From Geothermobacter hydrogeniphilus (GTDB lineage Bacteria > Desulfobacterota > Desulfuromonadia > Desulfuromonadales > Geothermobacteraceae), in assembly GCF_002898515.1 (NCBI RefSeq), contig NZ_PPFX01000014.1, forward strand, positions 1-64,000: a stretch of DNA of 64,000 nucleotides, read 5' to 3'. Under the pieces are notes generated by a model. It was not told where the DNA came from, did no database searches, and saw nothing but the letters and a program-made list of their open reading frames with translations. A program made the position numbers and the translations under genes. This document shows positions 57,668-64,000 of the stretch, piece after piece; the first letter of the stretch is position 1, and each line of letters opens with the position of its first letter.

Positions 57668-57846
57668 GACTCTCCACCGCTGCCGTGGGTCTCGGGGCCT
57701 CAGGCGACTCCCGAATAAGTGGGACCGTTTACCGGCATTTAAGGCGTCCCGCTGCGTGGCGGGCTGGCACACCATGCCGTTGAAACAGTCCCGTTCTACA
57801 ACTATACCGCCGGGGCTTTGCGACCTCACCTGCAAGGCAGAGAGCC
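57668..57846 (-). ncRNA. ssrS: 6S RNA candidate
   Basis: On the minus strand the 179-base body opens with GGCTCTC and closes with GAGAGTC. A GGTC/GACC and GGCG/CGCC region follows, then a large internal bubble, then a terminal stem (GGGAC-GTTT-CGGCAT with ATGCCG-AAAC-GTCCC) topped by a CCCGC/GCGGG hairpin and GACGCCTTAAATGCC. The GCCTTAAA after the apical hairpin is also in E. coli 6S RNA, and the three-part architecture is that of 6S, which binds sigma-70 RNA polymerase. A promoter and terminator in matching positions strengthen the call. Length fits. Identification is by structure and one motif, with no alignment run. Confidence 0.7.
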
Positions 57847-57856
57847 AATATGCTTC

Positions 57857-57885
57857 AGTATAGAAAAGTGTCGTTGTTCGGACAA
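57857..57885 (-). promoter_or_regulatory. Sigma-70 promoter of the 6S-like RNA
   Basis: On the minus strand TTGTCC (-35) and TATACT (-10) are separated by 17 bases (57863-57879), and the predicted start near 57849 coincides with the 5' end of the folded body. Confidence 0.7.
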
Positions 57886-57899
57886 GGAAAAAGTCACCC

Positions 57900-58121
57900 A
57901 TGAGGACTCTTTTTGTCGATTGCCCGAGGATTGATCAGATCCTCTTCATGGTGGTCAATAAATATGCAGGTGGTGAGGTTGTTGTTTGTCAACTGTTTGA
58001 AATCATAGATAAAAATAACTGGCACGGTTGCTGCTATTTGTTCGATCATGACAGCGGTCGGCAGCTTCCGGGCTGTCTGCCGATGACAGGGTCGCCGCGG
58101 AACAACGTCGTTCGCGTGTGA
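57900..58121 (+). CDS. 73-residue protein of unknown function
   Basis: 73 residues starting MRTLFVDCPRIDQ, with AAGGAAAAA about eight bases upstream. It contains a hydrophobic middle and no known motif. A strong hairpin terminator follows. The start lies next to the divergent 6S-like RNA promoter. Because no relative is recognised, coding status rests on the ribosome site and terminator. Confidence 0.4.
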   Translation: MRTLFVDCPRIDQILFMVVNKYAGGEVVVCQLFEIIDKNNWHGCCYLFDHDSGRQLPGCLPMTGSPRNNVVRV

Positions 58122-58154
58122 TTCCCTGGCCGATAATGAATAATCGGGCAATGG

Positions 58155-58199
58155 CGCCCCGTTTCATCCGTTGACACCACGGGTGAAGCGGGGCGTTTT
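58155..58199 (+). terminator. Intrinsic terminator after the 73-residue gene
   Basis: CGCCCCGTTTCATCC pairs with GGGTGAAGCGGGGCG, followed by TTTT. It isolates the glnB-amtB unit from upstream transcription. Confidence 0.8.
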
Positions 58200-58207
58200 C
58201 TGTTTCC

Positions 58208-58369
58208 CCTGAATCAGTGAGTACCTTGTCGGCGGAGAGTACAAGTCATTGATCTGTCTGAGCTTCCCAAAAATCACCAGCGAACCTATGGGTGCGCTTC
58301 AGATTTTTGAAAATCCCATTCAGACCAAGCACTTGCACTCTCCATCCAACAGAAACTCACTGATTCAGG
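58208..58369 (+). mobile_element. 162-bp MITE-like element, copy 6, with TTTCC target duplication, in the glnB leader
   Basis: Starts CCTGAATCAGTGAG, ends CTCACTGATTCAGG. TTTCC flanks it at 58203-58207 and 58370-58374. It ends 63 bases upstream of the glnB start codon, and an intrinsic terminator lies directly before it, so any glnB promoter must lie inside or beyond the element. Confidence 0.9.
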
Positions 58370-58390
58370 TTTCCGGACAGGCATCCATGA

Positions 58391-58771
<381 letters not shown>

Positions 58772-58797
58772 CCCTGAAAACAAAGGAGGATTTCAAA

Positions 58798-60186
58798 ATG
58801 TTGAAACGTATTGCCTTGCTGGTCCCTTTCCTGCTGGTTCTGCTGCCGGGCCTGGTGCTGGCCGAAGACGCGCCGCTGACCGCCGGTCAGGTACAGACCA
58901 ACCTCAATTTCGTCTGGACCCTTGTGGCCGCCTTCCTGGTTTTCCTGATGCAGGCCGGTTTCGCCATGGTCGAGGCCGGATTCACCCGGGCCAAGAATGC
59001 CTGCAACATTATGATGAAGAACATGATGGATTTTTCGGTTGGTGCCATCGCCTTCTGGGCGGTCGGATTCGGCCTGATGTTTGGGGCCGGCAATGGATTT
59101 TTCGGTACCAGCGACTTTTTCTTTGGCGGCGCGGTTGGTGACGATGCTCCCTGGAACTACGCATTCTGGATGTTCCAGGTGGTTTTTGCCGCCACCGCCG
59201 CAACGATCATTTCCGGCGCTGTGGCCGAACGCACCAAGTTCAGTGCCTACCTGGTTTATTCGGTCCTGGTCTCAGCTCTGATCTATCCGATTTTCGGCGG
59301 CTGGGCCTGGGGGTCCTTGTATCACGGCAACGGCTGGCTGGAAGGTCTCGGCTTCATCGATTTCGCCGGTTCGAGCGTGGTGCATTCGGTCGGCGGCTGG
59401 CTGGCCCTGGCCGGCGCCATCGTCGTCGGCCCGCGGCTCGGGAAGTTTGACAAAGACGGCAAGGCGCGACCGATTCCGGGTCACAATATTCCCATCGCCT
59501 CCCTCGGGGTTTTCCTGCTCTGGTTCGGCTGGTACGGGTTCAATCCCGGGTCCACCACCACCGGTGATACTTCCATCGCGCTGATTGCCGTAACCACCAC
59601 CCTGGCCGGTGCGGCCGGTGCCTTTTCCGCCATGGCCGCAACCTGGATCAAGTACGGCAAGAGTGATATCGGCATGACCTGCAACGGCGCCCTGGCCGGG
59701 TTGGTCGGCATCACCGCCGGTTGTGCCAATGTCAGCCCGGCCTCGGCGGTCATTATCGGCCTGGTGGCCGGGGTGCTGGTGCTCTTCTCGGTGCTCTTCT
59801 TCGAAAAGATCAGGATCGATGACCCGGTCGGTGCCGTTTCGGTCCACGGGGTCTGCGGCGTCTGGGGAACCCTGGCGGCCGGGCTGTTTGACAGCGCCGG
59901 TTTTTCACTGAAAACCGTTGGTGTGCAGCTGGTCGGCATCGGTGCCTGTTTTGCCTGGGCCTTTGTTGCCGGGCTGGTGGTCTTCAAGCTGATCGACCTG
60001 GTGATCGGCATGCGCGTCACCGAAGAGGAGGAGCTGGCCGGTCTCGATTTCTCCGAACATGGCGCCAATGCCTATCCCGATTTCCATACCGTGCATCTCG
60101 GCAGTGTTGTTACTCCCGGCGGTCCCGGTGGCAAGGCTCCCAAGGCGGTCGGTGCGCTTTCGGCCCGCACGGCCGAACAATCCTGA
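58798..60186 (+). CDS. amtB: Ammonium transporter AmtB
   Basis: 462 residues with a signal peptide (about 1-21) and eleven membrane helices. The Amt motifs DFAGSSVVHSVGGW and GFNPGST with the pore His pair (HSVGG, and VHGVCGVWG) are visible. It conducts ammonium or ammonia inward; GlnB blocks it when nitrogen is rich. Start has AAAGGAGG nine bases upstream. A perfect hairpin follows its stop, before an outer-membrane protein gene. Confidence 0.96.
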   Translation: MLKRIALLVPFLLVLLPGLVLAEDAPLTAGQVQTNLNFVWTLVAAFLVFLMQAGFAMVEAGFTRAKNACNIMMKNMMDFSVGAIAFWAVGFGLMFGAGNGFFGTSDFFFGGAVGDDAPWNYAFWMFQVVFAATAATIISGAVAERTKFSAYLVYSVLVSALIYPIFGGWAWGSLYHGNGWLEGLGFIDFAGSSVVHSVGGWLALAGAIVVGPRLGKFDKDGKARPIPGHNIPIASLGVFLLWFGWYGFNPGSTTTGDTSIALIAVTTTLAGAAGAFSAMAATWIKYGKSDIGMTCNGALAGLVGITAGCANVSPASAVIIGLVAGVLVLFSVLFFEKIRIDDPVGAVSVHGVCGVWGTLAAGLFDSAGFSLKTVGVQLVGIGACFAWAFVAGLVVFKLIDLVIGMRVTEEEELAGLDFSEHGANAYPDFHTVHLGSVVTPGGPGGKAPKAVGALSARTAEQS

Positions 60187-60200
60187 AAAATTCCCATCAT

Positions 60201-60225
60201 CCGGGCGGAGTCAGCCTCCGCCCGG
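60201..60225 (+). terminator. Hairpin between amtB and the outer-membrane protein gene
   Basis: CCGGGCGGAG (60201-60210) pairs with CTCCGCCCGG (60216-60225), loop TCAGC. No T-run follows, so it is more likely an mRNA-stabilising or partially attenuating hairpin than a full terminator. Confidence 0.55.
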
Positions 60226-60259
60226 AATCCCCATCCCATTTACAAGGAGTTGTGAAAAG

Positions 60260-60991
60260 ATGAAAAAGCTGTGCCTGATGTTGATTGTTCCGGTTTTCGT
60301 TGTCGCCTGCCTGGCTCCGGTCGCTCTGGCTTTCCAGGCCGAGGGCGATGCCTACCTCGGTGTCTATGACAAGTACCTGTGGCGCGGATTTGACCTCAGC
60401 GGCGGGATGCCGGTTGCCCAGGGCGGGGTGGACGTCAGTGTCGGCGCCTTCACGGTCAGTTACTGGAGCAACCTGCAGCTGAAAAATGACGCCGGAGAAG
60501 GTCTCGATGCCGGCGAGATCAACGAAACCGACCTGACGCTCAATTACTCGCGGGATCTGAATGACCTGGTGTCGATCAGTGTCGGCAACATCTTCTACGC
60601 CCTGGACGGGATCGAGGATACCAACGAACTCTACGCCGGCGTTTCTTTCAACACCATCGCGTCCCCGTCGCTGACCGTTTACTACGACTGGGACAAGGCC
60701 GAAGAGACCGGCCTGTTCTATGTCATCGCGGTCGAACAGAGCTTCAGGGTCATGGACGGGCTGAGCCTGACGCCGGGCCTGTCGGTCTCCTACAATGACG
60801 AGAGCGATTATTCGGTGGGCAACTACAGCGACTTCCACGATTACGAGATCGTGCTCCGGGCCGATTACGAGCTGACCGATGACCTCGCGGTTTCGGCATC
60901 CTATGTCTTCTCCAGCGGCCTGAGCGATGACGCCCAGCAGGCGATCGACAGTCAGAACCAGGTCGGGGTCAATGTCACCCTGGCATTCTGA
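60260..60991 (+). CDS. Outer-membrane beta-barrel protein, TorF/Gcw-like putative porin
   Basis: 243 residues with a signal peptide (cleavage near ALA). The alternating beta pattern, with DAYLGVYDKYLWRGFDLSGG, DLTLNYSRDLNDLVSISVG and the final Phe (NVTLAF*), indicates an outer-membrane barrel. In Geobacter-type genomes a Gcw_chp/TorF-type protein follows glnB-amtB, suggesting ammonium passage across the outer membrane; I infer this from context. Start has AAGGAG about ten bases upstream. Confidence 0.75.
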   Translation: MKKLCLMLIVPVFVVACLAPVALAFQAEGDAYLGVYDKYLWRGFDLSGGMPVAQGGVDVSVGAFTVSYWSNLQLKNDAGEGLDAGEINETDLTLNYSRDLNDLVSISVGNIFYALDGIEDTNELYAGVSFNTIASPSLTVYYDWDKAEETGLFYVIAVEQSFRVMDGLSLTPGLSVSYNDESDYSVGNYSDFHDYEIVLRADYELTDDLAVSASYVFSSGLSDDAQQAIDSQNQVGVNVTLAF

Positions 60992-61128
60992 ACGGGGGAT
61001 GACTGCAGTTTTTTTCTGAAAATCCCGATTGATATTCACCGCCCACTCGGTTTCGCATCGATGGGCGGTTTTCTCAAGGCTGCCAGGTCCCGGTAGAGAA
61101 GAGGGCCGTCATCGAGTACACTCGGTGC

Positions 61129-61881
61129 ATGACCTTCATGCCCCCGGTTTCCGAATGTCTTCCCCCCGTTTTTGACCGTCCCTGGCGGATTGAGCGGCCC
61201 GAGCCGATCCTCGACCCGGCGGCCAGTATCGGTTACGACGAACTGCTGCTGCAGCGGGTGCTGAGCGGCGCGAGCGGACCCGTCATCTGCATCCGGCAGG
61301 CTCCCCGCTGCCTGGTGGTGACCCGCCGTGAGGCGCGGTTCCCGCACTTCGAGGCGGCCGCAGAGACCCTGGCGGGGGAGGGATGGCCGCTGATGGTGCG
61401 CTGCTCCGGCGGTTCCTGCGTGCCGCAGGGTCCGGGGGTCCTCAACCTGTCGCTGGTGTTTGCCAAGCCGGATGGCTGGTTGCTGGAGAACGGTTATCGG
61501 CTTCTCTGCGATCTGTTCAGACGCTTGTTGGCAGATTACGGCCTGGCGGCCGAAAGCGGTGAAGTCCCCGGCTCTTTCTGTGACGGTCGCTACAACCTGC
61601 AGGTCGCCGGCCGCAAGCTGCTCGGCACCGCCCAGCGCTGGGCCGGGGGCAGTCGCGGGCAGTCGGCGGTACTGGCCCACGCCTGCCTGCTGGTGGATCT
61701 CGACCTGGTCGAGGCGACGGCGGCGGTGAACCGCTTCTACCGGCTCTGCGGGCAGGAGTTGCAGTTTGATCCGGGGGCCTGTACCACGCTGCGGGAATGC
61801 CTCGGCGGGGAAGCTTCGGGATTGCTCATGGCGGACCTGTTCACCCGCCTGGAAAGGTTGTTCGGAGAATTTTTTGATTGA
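61129..61881 (+). CDS. Lipoate-protein ligase-like (BPL/LPL catalytic domain) protein
   Basis: 250 residues of LplA/LipM/BirA-like fold: GYDELLLQRVL, RCSGGSCVPQGPGVLNLSLV replacing the typical RRSGGGAVYHD, and the lysine in GRKLLGTAQRW. It probably attaches lipoate or octanoate to carrier proteins, but the altered glycine loop and short C-terminus make the precise acyl donor uncertain. Start is ATG 61129; no strong ribosome site is seen. Confidence 0.65.
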   Translation: MTFMPPVSECLPPVFDRPWRIERPEPILDPAASIGYDELLLQRVLSGASGPVICIRQAPRCLVVTRREARFPHFEAAAETLAGEGWPLMVRCSGGSCVPQGPGVLNLSLVFAKPDGWLLENGYRLLCDLFRRLLADYGLAAESGEVPGSFCDGRYNLQVAGRKLLGTAQRWAGGSRGQSAVLAHACLLVDLDLVEATAAVNRFYRLCGQELQFDPGACTTLRECLGGEASGLLMADLFTRLERLFGEFFD

Positions 61882-62296
61882 TCCCACGGGGGGACTCCGT
61901 GATTTCAAGAAGCCAAGGTGGATGAACCTGCAAGGATGTTGACAAAAAGCACATAAAATTATTGACAATTGAAAAAGTTGGAAATAATCTGAATTCGTTA
62001 TTTAATATTGCTTCATTTGGATTGTCTATGGGGGGCGAACGGGTTAAGAAAAGCAGCCGGTTATTGGTCTGATGATTGCGGACCGAACGCCGGCTTTTCT
62101 GTTGCGAATAAAGGGCAGAAAACATCCGGGGTTCACACATGGAACCGGGCAACCGAGAGGCGTGAAGCTGCGGGATCTGAAGTCTCAGGCCAGCTTGACT
62201 GTCTGAAAAGGGCCGATGGAGATTTTAAGTCCATTATCGGGAGTCTGCCCTGATTTTGAGAGTGAGACTTTTTTGTTCTGAAGGGAAGGTATTTTA
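61882..62296. other. Structured leader region before the transglutaminase-fold gene
   Basis: No gene. It contains an AT-rich part (61940-62000) that could hold a promoter, a nested hairpin with arms AGAAAAG-CCGG and CCGG-CTTTTCT (about 62046-62102), and a G-rich stretch. The hairpin may terminate the upstream gene. The following part could form further stems, but no riboswitch class is recognised. Confidence 0.4.
62046..62102 (+). terminator. Nested hairpin with T-run, candidate terminator
   Basis: AGAAAAG-CAG-CCGG pairs with CCGGCTTTTCT, with an inner GGTC/GGACC stem. It is 165 bases after the lipoate-ligase-like stop and 195 bases before the next start. It may be a terminator or an attenuator for the downstream gene. 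Confidence 0.5.
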
Positions 62297-64000
62297 ATGA
62301 TGGCTTCGTATGTAGGGGGGAAGAGATTCAACAGGGGGTTCAGGGCGACAGCTCTTGTCGTGGTGTTTTTCTTCGCCTGGACGCTCGGCGGTCCAGCCAG
62401 CTTGGCCCAGGCTGCCAAGTTCAGTGAAGAAGCGCAGGGTCCGAGGGGGACTTCATCCCACCGGGAGAAGCCCCCGGAGGAGCGCCTGGAGACGCTGATG
62501 GAGTGGGTCGAAGCCGAATTGGGTGCTCCTGCAGCCGACATGAAGAAGCTGCGTAAGCATCTCGATGCGAAGCGGAAAACGATTGAGGCGCTTGATGCGG
62601 AACTCCGATTGAAGTTCGCCCAAACGGAGAAGTGGCTCAAAAATGCCAATCTGCCGGCAGAGATTTTGGATCGGCATTACCGGTTTGTGAAGCACTATGA
62701 CGCCAACTTGGAAGAGCTGAAGGGCAACATTGTTCGGATTGAGAAGGCGAAGAACATGGAGGAGGCCGAAGCTGAAATCGAGAAGACCAAGAAGCAGCTG
62801 AAGCGGGTCAAGAGGACGTCAAAGCATCGGCATCTCGATCCTGACAAACTTCCCAACCGGCAACCGAAGGCCAAAAAGCGTGAGCCCAGAATGGAGAAGG
62901 AGGAGTTCGAGCGGGATTTTAAAAAGGACAATTTTACTTGGCGCAACCAGAAGCGCATTTTGGTCGCTTCTGCCGGTTCTCTTGACGGACTGCTCCTTCC
63001 GGATGACCTTGCCGAGACGATCGAGGTTCCATTCACCCCCGAAATTAGGACTAAGGCTGCGGAGTTGGGAAATAGCCCGCTTAGAATCTACGAGTGGGTG
63101 CGCAACAATATCGAGTTCGTGCCGACCTGGGGCTCCATCCAAGGTGCGCAAATGACGTTGGAAACCAGACAGGGCAACGCCTTCGATACTGCTTCGCTGC
63201 TCATCGCCCTGCTGCGGGCAGCGGGGGTGAAGGCTCGTTACGTTATGGGTACCATCGAACTGCCCATCGAGAAAGTCATGAACTGGGCGGGGGACTTTAC
63301 GGATCCCATGTCGGCCCTGGATTTCTTTTCCAGCGGCGGCATCCCCACCAAGGGACTGGTGGACGGCGGCCGAATCGTCGCAGCACGCATGGAGCACGTC
63401 TGGGTTGAAGCCTACATCGACTATTTCCCCTCCCGGGGGGCAAAACATAAAGAGGGCGACACCTGGATCAGCCTCGATCCGTCTTTCAAGCAATACACCT
63501 ACAGCGATGGGATCGACATAAGAAGCGCCGTTCCCTTCGACGCCCAGACCTTCCTCGACCAGGTCCAGGCCACCGCCACCATTGATGAGGCCCAGGGATA
63601 CGCCACCGGCGTCGACGCCCTGCTCGTTCAGCAGACTCTGCAGGATTACCAGACCCGGGTGCAGGATTACATCCAGCAGACCTATCCCGATGCCACCGTC
63701 GGTGACGTGCTGGGCAGAAAAGAGATCGTCAGGCAGGAATTCCCTTTTCTGCTCGGCACCCTGCCGTACCGTACCGCCGTCAAGGGAGCGACCTTCGCCG
63801 CCATTCCTGACGCGTATCGGCACAAGCTCACCTTCCACGTGGAAAACGAAGTGACACCCGGGAGCTTTGTCGATCCGACCGCACCGGCCCCCGCCGATAC
63901 GTCCCTGCGTCTGACCATGAGTTTGCCGGAGTTGGCGGGCAAGAAGATCACCCTCAGCTATTCGCCCGCCACCGCCCAAGATGAAGCGGTCCTCGAAGCC
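62297..64000 (+). CDS. Large secreted transglutaminase-fold protein, 5' part (cut by window end)
   Basis: At least 567 residues, open to the window edge. Signal peptide with hydrophobic about 16-40; a charged coiled-coil region (about 60-200); then a transglutaminase-like core from about 255 (SPLRIYEWVRNNIEF, GNAFDTASLLIALLRAAGVKA, RYVMG, MEHVWVEAYI, TWISLDPSFK). The His and Asp of the usual triad are present, but the Cys position reads GNAFD, so catalysis by the classic mechanism is not expected. Such proteins precede large repeat-containing surface proteins in Geobacter-type bacteria. Start ATG 62297 or 62300 follows GGGAAGG; no stop seen before the edge. Confidence 0.8.
   Translation, partial: MMASYVGGKRFNRGFRATALVVVFFFAWTLGGPASLAQAAKFSEEAQGPRGTSSHREKPPEERLETLMEWVEAELGAPAADMKKLRKHLDAKRKTIEALDAELRLKFAQTEKWLKNANLPAEILDRHYRFVKHYDANLEELKGNIVRIEKAKNMEEAEAEIEKTKKQLKRVKRTSKHRHLDPDKLPNRQPKAKKREPRMEKEEFERDFKKDNFTWRNQKRILVASAGSLDGLLLPDDLAETIEVPFTPEIRTKAAELGNSPLRIYEWVRNNIEFVPTWGSIQGAQMTLETRQGNAFDTASLLIALLRAAGVKARYVMGTIELPIEKVMNWAGDFTDPMSALDFFSSGGIPTKGLVDGGRIVAARMEHVWVEAYIDYFPSRGAKHKEGDTWISLDPSFKQYTYSDGIDIRSAVPFDAQTFLDQVQATATIDEAQGYATGVDALLVQQTLQDYQTRVQDYIQQTYPDATVGDVLGRKEIVRQEFPFLLGTLPYRTAVKGATFAAIPDAYRHKLTFHVENEVTPGSFVDPTAPAPADTSLRLTMSLPELAGKKITLSYSPATAQDEAVLEA

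Noticed and set aside
57814-57822. CGCAAAGCC on the minus strand, as in GEMM c-di-GMP riboswitches
   Set aside because: The surrounding stems do not match GEMM, no gene lies downstream on that strand, and the whole region fits a 6S RNA better.
62070-62080. CTGATGA resembling a hammerhead ribozyme core
   Set aside because: No GAAA partner and no three-stem layout around it.

Overview
The window looks like a chromosomal segment of a high-GC, Gram-negative, anaerobically respiring deltaproteobacterium of the Desulfuromonadales (Geobacter/Desulfuromonas/Pelobacter-like). This is inferred from protein content: multiheme cytochromes, a NapDAGH operon without NapC, HDOD-GGDEF and receiver-PilZ proteins, long HflX and RNase E variants, and several outer-membrane lipoproteins. 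No rRNA, tRNA or CRISPR array was seen.

Layout. 1-3.8 kb is an accessory, partly decayed stretch: a transposase tail at the edge, a RelA/SpoT-domain protein, a SHOCT lipoprotein, a transposase relic and a four-helix-bundle gene split by a small mobile element. 3.9-20.9 kb holds tex, a PHP nuclease, an ABC-type binding protein plus hybrid kinase pair, mntP, a DsbC-like protein, fabI, hflX, mltD, a U32-like protein, a TPR membrane protein, an Smr protein and an HDOD-diguanylate cyclase. 20.9-33.5 kb has RNase E, an ABC-F ATPase, a ParA-like ATPase, a DUF4388-like protein with a polytopic membrane protein, an OmpA lipoprotein, nadC, birA and coaX. 33.9-39.6 kb has an EF-G2-like GTPase, a SPOR protein, a helical-repeat protein, mogA and a receiver-PilZ protein. 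40-46 kb is a nitrate/nitrite respiration locus: an octaheme HAO-type cytochrome, then napD-napA-napG-napH, a diheme lipoprotein cytochrome and a 49-residue zinc-ribbon protein. A complete IS4-type insertion sequence follows. 47.6-57.2 kb has an M24 peptidase, an N-end-rule transferase, an AsmA-like protein, a sirtuin-pncB pair, ybaK, a rhomboid protease, an L,D-transpeptidase and a TraB protein. 57.4-61.9 kb has a 6S RNA candidate, glnB-amtB, an outer-membrane barrel and a lipoate-ligase-like protein. The window ends inside a large secreted transglutaminase-fold protein.

How the parts work together. The hao and nap genes form a predicted nitrate-to-nitrite-to-ammonium respiratory route, under a Crp/Fnr-type palindrome and with an intrinsic terminator between hao and nap. 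glnB-amtB takes up and senses the ammonium, and nadC, birA, coaX, pncB and the sirtuin serve cofactor metabolism.

The most novel signal is a family of about 162-bp elements with terminal inverted repeats (six copies: five full length and one internally deleted). Three full copies have perfect 5-bp target duplications, a fourth has one too, one copy interrupts a gene, and the family has an internal hairpin preserved by compensatory changes. The second is a well-formed 6S RNA gene with its own promoter and terminator. Two other families of long imperfect palindromes also occur in intergenic spaces.
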